In this document: piece by piece, positions 1-5,658 of the stretch
How positions within the stretch are numbered: the stretch's first letter is position 1
Layout: every line of letters starts with the position of its first letter
Source of the DNA: a virus
Strand: one strand, 5' to 3'
IMG/VR virus record: IMGVR_UViG_3300042691_008053
Coordinates: 1-55,908 of that record
DNA length: 55,908 bases
Notes under the pieces: model-generated
What the model was told of the DNA's origin: nothing
What the model saw: the letters and a program-made list of their open reading frames with translations, nothing else
Databases searched by the model: none
Program-made: the position numbers and the translations under genes

Positions 1-88
1 AGAAGTCATATTGCATGCCCTTAAATTTGGCATATTTGTTTGCTACAAATGTAGCAAATGGATCAGGTATCTCTAGGCTCTGTAACAT
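1..88 (-). CDS. 5' end of a leftward gene cut by the window edge
   Basis: Only the first 29 codons are visible; the product begins MLQSLEIPDPF and the frame stays open to the left edge. The start ATG lies exactly 6 nt downstream of a perfect TATAAT with no room for a Shine-Dalgarno site, so I read it as a leaderless mRNA. No family is recognised in the visible part. It is called coding because of the promoter fit and the open frame; the short visible length limits confidence. Confidence 0.5.
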   Translation of the reverse strand, partial: MLQSLEIPDPFATFVANKYAKFKGMQYDF

Positions 89-94
89 ATGCCT

Positions 95-123
95 ATTATA
101 GTATATTTGTCAGGTACTGACAA
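95..123 (-). promoter_or_regulatory. Promoter with palindromic operator, leaderless gene start
   Basis: On the minus strand TTGTCA (118-123) is followed after 17 nt by TATAAT (95-100), then 6 nt to an ATG. The -35 is one arm of a 17-bp palindrome (107-123), arms TTGTCAG and CTGACAA around GTA, which could be a repressor or activator site. A shorter palindrome of similar layout lies at the subtilase promoter (6613-6627). Confidence 0.6.
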
Positions 124-168
124 GGGGGTCTCTACCGCCGAAATTTTCGCACTAATTGCGGTCTATAT

Positions 169-366
169 TTAACTTAATCTAATATTAGAGTTATAATATT
201 TTCCAGTAGGATTCGACTCAAAATCAGATAATTGATCTTCATCCATTATGTATTCTGCTGACCCACCTAGATTAAATGATATGTCTACGGTATAGTTTTG
301 ATTATCTTCGTCCCACTGGGCTTCTACTGCTCCAATGCTTATTTTAAACTCTTTGTCTTTTGGCAT
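169..366 (-). CDS. Small hypothetical protein (65 aa)
   Basis: A complete 65-residue acidic protein without Cys, membrane segment or recognised motif; it looks like a small beta-rich domain (alternating residues in IDMSFNL-like strands around the middle). The start is the only ATG before the frame closes. A CATAAT hexamer 7 nt upstream of the ATG may give another leaderless start, although the hexamer abuts the stop of the upstream gene, so read-through expression is equally possible. Function unknown. Confidence 0.6.
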   Translation of the reverse strand: MPKDKEFKISIGAVEAQWDEDNQNYTVDISFNLGGSAEYIMDEDQLSDFESNPTGKYYNSNIRLS

Positions 367-374
367 ATTACCGA

Positions 375-542
375 TTATGAAACTAATCCTTTATATGCAT
401 GACATCCACATACGCCTACTATTTGATAGTTTCTATCTACTTCAGCTATATCGTTGTATGTAGCAATGGCTTGACAGTAATAACACTTATCTGTCTCTTC
501 CGCCGCCTCTAAGTATGCCTCTAGATTATCTAGGATACCCAT
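375..542 (-). CDS. Small zinc-ribbon-like protein (55 aa)
   Basis: A 55-residue frame beginning MGILDNLEAYLEAAEETDK. It carries CYYC at residues 20-23 and CGC at 45-47, followed by His48, the spacing of a minimal zinc knuckle. An AGGAAC-type ribosome site lies about 8 nt before the ATG, inside the end of the upstream gene, and only 1 nt separates that gene's stop from this start, so the two are probably translated together. Role unknown; nucleic-acid binding or a structural zinc site are both possible. Confidence 0.65.
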   Translation of the reverse strand: MGILDNLEAYLEAAEETDKCYYCQAIATYNDIAEVDRNYQIVGVCGCHAYKGLVS

Positions 543-543
543 A

Positions 544-1308
544 CTATCTGTTCCTAGGGATTAGTGTTTGAGGTCCTTCTGTGCCGAATAGAGACTTCTT
601 TACGGGTACGCAATTAGGTACCATGCGACCATCTTTTTCCTTCATACCTCTTTGGGTATATCCAGACCAGCAAGCCTTCTGCATATTGTCCCACTTGTCC
701 TCTTCTTCATTATCGGACTCGTATGACTTTGAAATCTCTTCATCTGAAAGCTCTTCAGACTTGTACATATTATCATGGCCTTTGCATGACTTCTCGGTGC
801 ATCCGCCTTTTGCCTTACAATCCATACACCCATTACACTTGCAATCTTCGGTATCTTCCATATCGTCTTCTTCGTCTTCTTCTTCAATTTCAATCTCAAT
901 TGCCTTCGTGATTGGGTTTACCACATCATCAAGGATATCTTTAATCTCTTCTACGATCTCATTTAATTCTAGTGACTTTTTCATATTCTTCTCTCTTTCA
1001 ACAATTTTTCTAGACCAAGAAAATCCTGCATCCCCGCCCCAAGCAAGCCACATGATCTTTCCGTTTGAAGGATTCTCTGCGTTATCCCAATCTTTTCCTT
1101 GCTTATCTACCTCATGGCGAGAAAAAAAGGAATACATGCGCTTAACTGTAGATAAGCTTAATGTTTCGCCTCTTGCCAGTTGTCCAGCTCTTGTCCAACC
1201 TACCGCTGTTCCTGCACCCTTTGCCTTGCCCTGCTCTTTTAGTTTAATGGCACGACGTGCTGCTGACTGCATACCAGAAGTTGGCTTATATCCTGTTTTT
1301 TCACTCAT
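544..1308 (-). CDS. Conserved phage protein with SRHEVDK region, Cys cluster and VPNCVP tail
   Basis: 254 residues in three parts. Residues 10-105 contain KRMYSFFSRHEVDK and WLAWGGDAGFSWSRK, stretches I recall from phage proteins encoded near head-maturation genes. Residues about 115-155 are very acidic. Residues 156-175 form a Cys cluster (CxCxxCxxC...C...C) and residues 213-235 carry CWSGYTQ-GMK...VPNCVP, a tail found on many phage head-associated proteins. The upstream TACAAT sits exactly 6 nt before the ATG, giving a leaderless start. The family link is from memory and the role (head assembly versus DNA binding) is open. Confidence 0.65.
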   Translation of the reverse strand: MSEKTGYKPTSGMQSAARRAIKLKEQGKAKGAGTAVGWTRAGQLARGETLSLSTVKRMYSFFSRHEVDKQGKDWDNAENPSNGKIMWLAWGGDAGFSWSRKIVEREKNMKKSLELNEIVEEIKDILDDVVNPITKAIEIEIEEEDEEDDMEDTEDCKCNGCMDCKAKGGCTEKSCKGHDNMYKSEELSDEEISKSYESDNEEEDKWDNMQKACWSGYTQRGMKEKDGRMVPNCVPVKKSLFGTEGPQTLIPRNR

Positions 1309-1314
1309 AAGTAT

Positions 1315-1320
1315 ATTGTA
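1315..1320 (-). promoter_or_regulatory. -10 element TACAAT of a leaderless promoter
   Basis: TACAAT with an upstream TGG (extended -10) and exactly 6 nt to the ATG at 1308. No good -35 at 17 nt; CTGACC at 19 nt is a weak candidate. Confidence 0.5.
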
Positions 1321-1328
1321 CCATTTCT

Positions 1329-1508
1329 TTATTCATGTAGGTCAGGGCTCATCCACAACTCACCATGTATTACTGTGTATCTTAATATTAGTTGACTAGA
1401 ATTACATTTAAGACATTTAGGTTTATAGTCTAATTCTTTAGACAACTCCATGTAAGTCTCAGACCCACATTTACAAAAATAAGAATAAGTATAGTCTCCT
1501 GCTACCAT
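1329..1508 (-). CDS. Small zinc-ribbon protein (59 aa)
   Basis: Begins MVAGDYTYSYFCKCGSETY. CKC at residues 12-14 and CLKC at 32-35 give a four-Cys zinc ribbon separated by a 17-residue loop; the rest is a short beta/alpha tail ending SPDLHE. The ATG overlaps the stop of the upstream 67-aa gene by 7 nt. A purine-rich GATGAGA lies just before the start. Probable small nucleic-acid-binding or structural zinc protein; function not recognised. Confidence 0.65.
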   Translation of the reverse strand: MVAGDYTYSYFCKCGSETYMELSKELDYKPKCLKCNSSQLILRYTVIHGELWMSPDLHE

Positions 1509-1705
1509 ATCTCATCTTGATAAAACTCAGATTTATCTTTTATCCGTTTCCATTTGCCATAAAGATTAGGCTCTTCTGATCCGATATATTCTTGTCCAGT
1601 CTCCATGTCGATTAGAAGCCATTTAGCTGGAGCCTTAGTATGTATTGTTAGATCTACTGCTTTATCAGTTTCTGGAACTTCCGACCCATTTAAAAGTCTT
1701 CTCAT
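1502..1705 (-). CDS. Small hypothetical protein (67 aa)
   Basis: A 67-residue protein with a compact, probably beta-rich core (PAKWLLIDMETGQEYIG followed by GKWKRIK). No catalytic motif, Cys or membrane segment. Its ATG overlaps the stop codon of the upstream 103-aa gene (ATGA), so it is translationally coupled. I do not recognise the family, although 'WLLIDMETG' strands followed by a GKWKR turn are common in small actinophage proteins. Confidence 0.65.
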   Translation of the reverse strand: MRRLLNGSEVPETDKAVDLTIHTKAPAKWLLIDMETGQEYIGSEEPNLYGKWKRIKDKSEFYQDEIW

Positions 1706-2013
1706 TCAAAGTCTACCTGATTTTCAAATAAAGATGATTTGACAACTTCTTTTTCCCTAGCCCATTGATCTTCCCATAGCCCCATCAATGATTCATTGCC
1801 AATGTCGTCAAAGTAATAACGCTTGGCGTTACTATTGTATGTCCATCCATACCATCTGTCGCCTTCAGACCACGTAAGATTGGTTGGAGTATCATCTTGT
1901 TCGTGTTCTTTAATCCTGCGTAGTAGTTCATCGTTATCGTGAACAACCGCTTGTATTGCCTCTCTGAGGCGTTTAGGACGCATAAGGTATCTTTCAACTA
2001 AATTAGTTAACAT
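1702..2013 (-). CDS. Hypothetical protein (103 aa) with helical N-terminus
   Basis: The first 40 residues form a charged amphipathic helix (YLMRPKRLREAIQAVVHDNDELLRRI); the second half is rich in Trp and Tyr (GDRWYGWTYN, LWEDQWAREK). No Cys and no recognised motif. Overlaps the next gene by 4 nt (ATGA) and starts 2 nt after the preceding stop, so it sits in a tight operon. Function unknown. Confidence 0.6.
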   Translation of the reverse strand: MLTNLVERYLMRPKRLREAIQAVVHDNDELLRRIKEHEQDDTPTNLTWSEGDRWYGWTYNSNAKRYYFDDIGNESLMGLWEDQWAREKEVVKSSLFENQVDFE

Positions 2014-2014
2014 T

Positions 2015-2152
2015 TTAAACCGCTTTCTGAATAGGAATCATTGCCGTGCATCTTTCACAGTATTCATAAGTTGATCCTGTAAACGGGCATGAGCCCGCCA
2101 TTACCAACACATGTCCTTTAATTTTGCACAAAATGCTTTTAATTCTCAACAT
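2015..2152 (-). CDS. Small Cys-containing protein (45 aa)
   Basis: Starts at MLRIKSILCKIKGHVLV, chosen over longer in-frame starts because a GAGAG-type ribosome site lies just upstream and because longer versions overlap the membrane protein next door. The CPFTGSTYEYCERC segment (residues about 19-32) resembles the knuckles of tiny phage zinc proteins. Function unknown. Confidence 0.55.
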   Translation of the reverse strand: MLRIKSILCKIKGHVLVMAGSCPFTGSTYEYCERCTAMIPIQKAV

Positions 2153-2183
2153 GCTCTCTCTTTTCGCCGCACTTTTTGCATCA

Positions 2184-2396
2184 CTATTCTTCTCTTTTCC
2201 AGTGTATATAAGATCTAATATATACAATACCATAAGCAATTGCTGACAATATAAATCCATATTGATTAGTTATTAAAGCATAGGTTATCCACAAGGCTTC
2301 ATTAAATAGCAGAATTAGCCATCCCCATATTGTTTTCCTACCGACAAAAAATATTCCTGCTACGCCAATTGCAGCTAATACATACGACCAATACAT
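2184..2396 (-). CDS. Small membrane protein (70 aa)
   Basis: Three hydrophobic stretches: residues 4-18 (SYVLAAIGVAGIFFV), 24-43 (IWGWLILLFNEALWITYAL) and 47-61 (GFILSAIAYGIVYIR), ending in a basic tail HWKREE. This fits a three-pass inner-membrane protein. No family recognised; placement in an accessory operon rather than near the lysin argues against holin. A strong TTGACT/TATAAT promoter lies 26 nt upstream of the start. Confidence 0.65.
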   Translation of the reverse strand: MYWSYVLAAIGVAGIFFVGRKTIWGWLILLFNEALWITYALITNQYGFILSAIAYGIVYIRSYIHWKREE

Positions 2397-2421
2397 TTAA
2401 AATTCTTTCTGTTAGATATCC

Positions 2422-2450
2422 ATTATATAATATTTATATTGGAGAGTCAA
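2422..2450 (-). promoter_or_regulatory. Promoter TTGACT-17-TATAAT
   Basis: TTGACT (2445-2450), 17-nt spacer, TATAAT (2422-2427). Predicted start leaves a leader of about 20 nt before the ATG at 2396 of the small membrane protein. The promoter overlaps the last codons of the tiny CxxC gene upstream. Confidence 0.65.
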
Positions 2451-2523
2451 GGATTTCGTCTATAGCATCATCTATAGTTCTGCCGTTATGTTCTGCTGAA
2501 CAGTTACCACATTTTTTGCACAT
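2434..2523 (-). CDS. Tiny CxxC peptide (29 aa)
   Basis: MCKKCGNCSAEHNGRTIDD followed by a short acidic helix. CKKCGNC gives three Cys within seven residues, enough to bind a metal with a fourth ligand from His12. An AAGGAT ribosome site lies at ideal distance before the ATG. Such mini-proteins are common in actinophages, but at 29 residues a chance frame cannot be excluded. Confidence 0.45.
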   Translation of the reverse strand: MCKKCGNCSAEHNGRTIDDAIDEILDSPI

Positions 2524-2540
2524 TGTTATCCTTAAATAAA

Positions 2541-2565
2541 TATAGCCCCAGTTATGGGGCCATAT
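2541..2565 (-). terminator. Probable hairpin terminator
   Basis: GCCCC/GGGGC stem (2545-2549 with 2556-2560) around a 6-nt loop, extended by three A/T pairs past a mismatch, followed on the minus strand by a T-rich stretch. Lies just downstream of the 70-aa gene ending at 2577. Confidence 0.5.
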
Positions 2566-2576
2566 CTAATATGTAA

Positions 2577-2789
2577 TTAGACCTTCTTTGGTCTTGTCTT
2601 CTTAGGCTTTGGATCTAGTGATGTTTCTCTACGTATACCGTGGCTGTTAACATCTATCTTTATTCTTGGCTTAACGCCTTGCTTTGGATATTTTCTTGTT
2701 GCCTCACGACTTGTTACTGCACCAGATGCTGATCCTGCGCCTCCTGGTGGTGTCATTCCAGTTCCATCGTCTTTTGTAAAATTACTCAT
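2577..2789 (-). CDS. Basic, disordered hypothetical protein (70 aa)
   Basis: N-terminal half rich in Gly, Pro, Thr and Ser (GTGMTPPGGAGSASGAVTS), C-terminal half strongly basic (GVKPRIKIDVNSHGIRR, ending KPKKTRPKKV). Probably unstructured and nucleic-acid binding or a virion-packaged tail; no family recognised. Its start overlaps the previous gene by 8 nt and a GC hairpin follows its stop, so it ends a small operon. Confidence 0.6.
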   Translation of the reverse strand: MSNFTKDDGTGMTPPGGAGSASGAVTSREATRKYPKQGVKPRIKIDVNSHGIRRETSLDPKPKKTRPKKV

Positions 2790-2931
2790 TGATGAATTGT
2801 CTTGTCTGCTCTGGTGTTGAAGTCATGTCTAGGGTTAGACCTGATTCGCCATCTCTTGAAACATCAGTAATAGTTACTGGAACAATACCAGTTTCGCTAC
2901 CAAATGCTTCACATCCGCATTCAATACACAT
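2782..2931 (-). CDS. Small CxxCxC protein (49 aa)
   Basis: Begins MCIECGCEAFGSETG, a CxxCxC cluster at the extreme N-terminus, followed by a beta-strand segment (IVPVTITDVSRDGESGLTL). The N-terminal cluster with a short beta tail is typical of small actinophage proteins of unknown role. Translated between the 52-aa and 70-aa genes with a 2-nt gap and an 8-nt overlap. Confidence 0.6.
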   Translation of the reverse strand: MCIECGCEAFGSETGIVPVTITDVSRDGESGLTLDMTSTPEQTRQFINE

Positions 2932-2933
2932 AA

Positions 2934-3092
2934 TTACTTACCGCCGTTGCCTAGGCCAGAACCGTCTTGTGTTGACTTATCTGCTGATGAGAAAGCTGAT
3001 GCAGGATCTGCTGCATATTGCTCACCATTCCAAGCTGTTGCTGTTGCTGGCTTTACTTCATTAAAACCTGTCAAGTTGTTTCCGTCTGTCAT
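2934..3092 (-). CDS. Small hydrophilic protein (52 aa)
   Basis: Low-complexity, Ala/Ser/Gly-rich protein beginning MTDGNNLTGFNEVKPATAT; no motif recognised. Called coding because AGGAG lies at ideal spacing before the ATG and because a promoter and leader hairpin lie just upstream. First gene of a three-gene operon (52, 49 and 70 aa). Confidence 0.6.
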   Translation of the reverse strand: MTDGNNLTGFNEVKPATATAWNGEQYAADPASAFSSADKSTQDGSGLGNGGK

Positions 3093-3116
3093 TTTATTAC
3101 TCCTATAGGTTGTATT

Positions 3117-3153
3117 TAGATGGGTCTAGAAATCCATCTATCAGTCTATTATA
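3117..3153 (-). promoter_or_regulatory. Extended -10 promoter with leader hairpin
   Basis: TGCTATAAT (TATAAT at 3148-3153), then a hairpin in the leader with a 7-bp stem TAGATGG/CCATCTA (3117-3123 with 3134-3140), then AGGAG before the ATG at 3092. The leader segment AGATGGATTT also occurs in the leader at 33752-33783. Confidence 0.55.
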
Positions 3154-3184
3154 GCATTTCTTTTTTAATAGACTAAAACGTTGG

Positions 3185-3403
3185 CTATTTGATCTTATTG
3201 CCGTATTTATTCCATGCTCTTTCGTGTAGAAAGAACCCTAAGGCTTCACATAGGGTATAAATTATTGCAAATGAACCAGCATACTCCCAGTGTGCTTCTC
3301 CAGTAATTAGTAGCTCAAAAAAATATACCAGTGTGCCTACAAAAAGGATATGTACTGCAGGCCATGATAATGACTTGTATAAACTTCTCTTGGACGATTC
3401 CAT
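3185..3403 (-). CDS. DUF2061-family membrane protein (72 aa)
   Basis: Two membrane spans (about residues 15-35 and 42-60) and the closing signature ALGFFLHERAWNKYG match the DUF2061 family of small predicted membrane proteins, which end in an HERxWN motif. The N-terminus ESSKRSLYKSLSWPAVH also fits (KRSLxKxxSWR type). Function of the family is unknown; bacterial members sit beside sulfur and other metabolic genes. AAGAGGT ribosome site upstream. Likely host-acquired accessory gene. Confidence 0.7.
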   Translation of the reverse strand: MESSKRSLYKSLSWPAVHILFVGTLVYFFELLITGEAHWEYAGSFAIIYTLCEALGFFLHERAWNKYGNKIK

Positions 3404-3414
3404 TTTAATACCTC

Positions 3415-3537
3415 TTATGATTTATATTCGTTGTGCCAACACTTGTCACAAATATCTATAATTCCGCCTTCTGGTTTAGCAGCAATCCTACTAGATTTAT
3501 TACTACATCCAGGCCATTCACATAACTCACCGAACAC
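3415..3537 (-). CDS. Small zinc-finger protein (40 aa), GTG start
   Basis: Begins (GTG) FGELCEWPGCSNKSSR and ends CDKCWHNEYKS: Cys6, Cys11, Cys31 and Cys34 form a four-Cys zinc site. The GTG start overlaps the upstream stop by one base (TAGTG), and AAAGGG lies 7-8 nt before it, which is why this start was chosen. Function unknown. Confidence 0.6.
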   Translation of the reverse strand: MFGELCEWPGCSNKSSRIAAKPEGGIIDICDKCWHNEYKS

Positions 3538-3680
3538 TATTTGGACCCTTTGGCTGTTTGGCCACGATAACCTGTCTTCTTTTTATTCATAGAACCTGGT
3601 TTCTTAAATCCTGCACCGTTAGGTGTTGCTGCAATTCTTTGCTCTAAAGCCTTTTTAATTTTGTCGTGGTGCTTACCCAT
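3537..3680 (-). CDS. Small basic protein (47 aa)
   Basis: Lys/Arg-rich protein beginning MGKHHDKIKKALEQRIA and ending RGQTAKGSK, likely to bind nucleic acid. No family recognised. Overlaps the upstream 47-aa gene by 8 nt and the downstream GTG gene by 1 nt, so all three are translated as a unit. Confidence 0.6.
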   Translation of the reverse strand: MGKHHDKIKKALEQRIAATPNGAGFKKPGSMNKKKTGYRGQTAKGSK

Positions 3681-3816
3681 TTTGTTTTTCTATTATCCTA
3701 ACTATATATCGTATAACCTCATACGGTCTCCACTCTGGAGGCAATTCTAAATATCTTATCTCATCCGCAATTTTTTTCCTATGACTTTCATCTAGGTATT
3801 CTATGAGTTTATCCAT
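3673..3816 (-). CDS. Small helical protein (47 aa)
   Basis: Mainly amphipathic helix (MDKLIEYLDESHRKKIADEI) with WRPYEVIRYIVRII at the end; no Cys and no known motif. First gene of a three-gene overlapping set. A TAGAAT lies exactly 6 nt before the ATG, giving a leaderless start. Confidence 0.6.
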   Translation of the reverse strand: MDKLIEYLDESHRKKIADEIRYLELPPEWRPYEVIRYIVRIIEKQNG

Positions 3817-3822
3817 ACATCT

Positions 3823-3851
3823 ATTCTATCATTTATATACTAAAGGGGCAA
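3823..3851 (-). promoter_or_regulatory. Leaderless promoter TTGCCC-17-TAGAAT
   Basis: TTGCCC (3846-3851), 17-nt spacer, TAGAAT (3823-3828) with TGA just upstream (extended -10), then 6 nt to the ATG at 3816. The -35 lies inside the stem of the adjoining terminator, so the two elements share sequence. Confidence 0.55.
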
Positions 3852-3871
3852 GACCTGAGTCCTGCCCCTTT
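3842..3871 (-). terminator. Strong hairpin terminator after the S-layer-like gene
   Basis: A 9-bp stem AAAGGGGCA/TGCCCCTTT (3842-3850 with 3863-3871), continued by GAC/GTC around a 4-nt loop. It starts 11 nt past the stop of the secreted-protein gene. The T tract on the minus strand is short, so efficiency is uncertain. Confidence 0.65.
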
Positions 3872-3882
3872 AATTTAAAGAA

Positions 3883-4905
3883 TTACTTCTTTAGCTTGAC
3901 CTTAGCCTTTGGATTCTTTGCGTTCCACTTTGTAGCAAGGGCATTGTATTCCTTGATATAAATAGCCTTAGCAAGATCCGCTGCTGCCTTGTCTGTAGCA
4001 AGCTTTGCTGCTGCATCTGTAATAGCCTTATCTGCTGCTACCTTATCTGCTGCACGTCCAGCCTTCTCTGCTGCTAGCGCTGCGTTAGCAACTGCTAGTT
4101 CTGCAGTTCTTGCTGCAAGCTCACCTGCAAGATCACGAACTGCAACTGTTGCTGTTACTGCACCTACTGGTGTTGAAAGACCAGTTACTGCTGCTGCAAC
4201 TGTTGCATATGCTGTAACAACGACTGAACCTGAAGCAGGAAGTGTGACTGACTGCTCCTTTGTTCCAAGTGTTGCTGTTGCTGTATCTGTTGTAAGCGCT
4301 GTTGCTGTTGCAACACCATTTGAAGATACTAGAGTATTAATTGTTGCTCCACCCTTAGCGTTACCGAATACATCGTATCCAGTTACCTTTAGTGTTGCTA
4401 CTGTGCCTGCTGCTCCTGATACTGGTGCAGACAAAGCGATTGAGTTTAGGGCACCTGCTGTACCCTGTACATAGTAAACAGTTGTAGTTCCAGCACGAGT
4501 AATCGATACTGTTCCTACTGATGTAGACTTAGTATATACAAAAAAGTCTGCTGAATTTCCAGTTCCTGTTGAAACTGAAAGTGTTGAAGATCCGCTTGAT
4601 GCGGTTACTGGTGCTGCTGATGTTGCTAGAGCAGAAACAATTGTTGCATTAGTTGCAACTGCTGTTACTACTGTGCCAGTGTCTACTGACGTTACAGCAA
4701 TCTTCAATGCATCTGCTGCATCGATACTGTTGTCTGCTGGCACTGGAAGTGATACAGGAGTTCCTACTACTGTTCCACCTGTTGCTGCAGATCCCGCCAC
4801 CGTTAGGGTAACAGTTCCAGCATTAGCCTGAGCTGCTGGCGATACAAGCATTGTGCTAGTCAGGGCTGCAGCGATGATTAGCGATACTTTCTTAAATGAG
4901 TTCAT
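3883..4905 (-). CDS. Secreted S-layer-like / Ig-fold surface protein (340 aa)
   Basis: An N-terminal signal peptide (MNSFKKVSLIIAAALTSTML, cleavage likely after SPAAQANA at about residue 28) is followed by about 220 residues of Ala/Thr/Val/Gly-rich beta sequence (two or three Ig-like domains, one ending LKVTGYDVFGNAKGG) and a C-terminal Ala/Lys-rich helix (residues about 255-340: DKAITDAAAKLATDKAAADL) ending KAKVKLKK. The style matches secreted surface proteins of freshwater actinobacteria. AAGGAGAA lies before the ATG and a strong terminator follows, so it is a stand-alone unit. Its GC content looks higher than that of its neighbours. Likely host-derived; a decoy or coat-altering role is inference. 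Confidence 0.7.
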   Translation of the reverse strand: MNSFKKVSLIIAAALTSTMLVSPAAQANAGTVTLTVAGSAATGGTVVGTPVSLPVPADNSIDAADALKIAVTSVDTGTVVTAVATNATIVSALATSAAPVTASSGSSTLSVSTGTGNSADFFVYTKSTSVGTVSITRAGTTTVYYVQGTAGALNSIALSAPVSGAAGTVATLKVTGYDVFGNAKGGATINTLVSSNGVATATALTTDTATATLGTKEQSVTLPASGSVVVTAYATVAAAVTGLSTPVGAVTATVAVRDLAGELAARTAELAVANAALAAEKAGRAADKVAADKAITDAAAKLATDKAAADLAKAIYIKEYNALATKWNAKNPKAKVKLKK

Positions 4906-4953
4906 TTAATTTATTCTCCTTATTTCTTCTGCCTCTAATTTGAGCACAGAAAC

Positions 4954-5154
4954 TTAATGTAATTCATGTATTTTTACATGAAATGAACAGGGATCTCCAC
5001 CTTCATCCCATTCTTGCATTTCTTCATCTGACATTGGTGGGCCATCATGTGTATCACAAAATACATCTGATACCCAGCCACGATCATAACCATTCTTAAG
5101 CCATATTTCAAACTCTAAATGATTAGTATCTTCTGAATCAAATTCTAGATCCAT
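4954..5154 (-). CDS. Acidic hypothetical protein (66 aa)
   Basis: Very acidic 66-residue protein (net charge strongly negative: FDSEDTNHLEFEIWLKNGYD, MSDEEMQEWDEGGDP) with two Cys and a His-rich end (FHVKIHELH). No catalytic motif. It overlaps the thioredoxin stop by 10 nt and follows it in the operon, so it may be a partner or simply a coupled gene. Family not recognised. Confidence 0.6.
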   Translation of the reverse strand: MDLEFDSEDTNHLEFEIWLKNGYDRGWVSDVFCDTHDGPPMSDEEMQEWDEGGDPCSFHVKIHELH

Positions 5155-5447
5155 TCTGAAATCTCCTTTAGCATGATGTGCTTAGGCTTTGCACCAGTAA
5201 TTGTTTTCACTGGCTTTCCAGACTTAAATAATACCATATAAGGTATTGATGTTACAGAGTATTCTGATGATTTTATAGGATTCTCATCAACATTTAACTT
5301 TCCGACCCATAAACCACGCTCTTCTGATATCTCATCTAGGATTGGAGATACCTTTTTGCATGGTCCACACCATGGAGCCCAAAAGTCGATAAGCACTAAA
5401 TCGTGAGATTTAAGTACGCTATCAAAACTTTCATCTGTAACTATCAA
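5145..5447 (-). CDS. trxA: Thioredoxin (100 aa), TTG start
   Basis: Full-length thioredoxin fold with the active site WCGPC at residues 26-30 (FWAPWCGPCKK), the cis-proline segment TSIPYMVLF and the conserved Gly before the last helix. It would reduce disulfides in the cytoplasm, for example to support ribonucleotide reduction or oxidative-stress resistance. The TTG start is preceded by GGGAGAG at ideal spacing and comes one base after the upstream stop. Phage thioredoxins are common; no oddity in the core residues. Confidence 0.92.
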   Translation of the reverse strand: MIVTDESFDSVLKSHDLVLIDFWAPWCGPCKKVSPILDEISEERGLWVGKLNVDENPIKSSEYSVTSIPYMVLFKSGKPVKTITGAKPKHIMLKEISEWI

Positions 5448-5448
5448 C

Positions 5449-5658
5449 TTACTCTCCCTTTAATTCATCCGCTGCACTATTGAACTTATTCATAAATGTT
5501 TGGATAACCCAGACTGCGGTTTCTCCTGCATTTACAGACATAGCCTTTGAAGCTTCTTCAGTTCTATCTTCTAGGGCAAGGCCGTTGTACCATTTCTGGT
5601 ACAACTCCTCACCAATTTCTTTAATGATCTCTTCAAGTATGGTTAATTGTTCACCCAT
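5449..5658 (-). CDS. Small hypothetical protein (69 aa)
   Basis: Helical, slightly acidic protein (MGEQLTILEEIIKEIGEELY ... VIQTFMNKFNSAADELKGE). No Cys or recognised motif. Overlaps the subtilase stop by 8 nt and runs to within 1 nt of the thioredoxin TTG start, so subtilase, this gene, thioredoxin and the acidic 66-aa gene form one coupled operon. Confidence 0.6.
   Translation of the reverse strand: MGEQLTILEEIIKEIGEELYQKWYNGLALEDRTEEASKAMSVNAGETAVWVIQTFMNKFNSAADELKGE

Noticed and set aside
581-1399. Long open frame on the plus strand (Ser/Leu-rich)
   Set aside because: Exactly opposite the well-supported minus-strand gene of 254 aa; low-complexity Ser runs mirror its Glu/Asp codons and no ribosome site or promoter supports it.
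3989-4474. Ala/Val-rich frame on the plus strand
   Set aside because: Mirror image of the repetitive Ala/Thr/Val codons of the secreted S-layer-like protein; no start signals.
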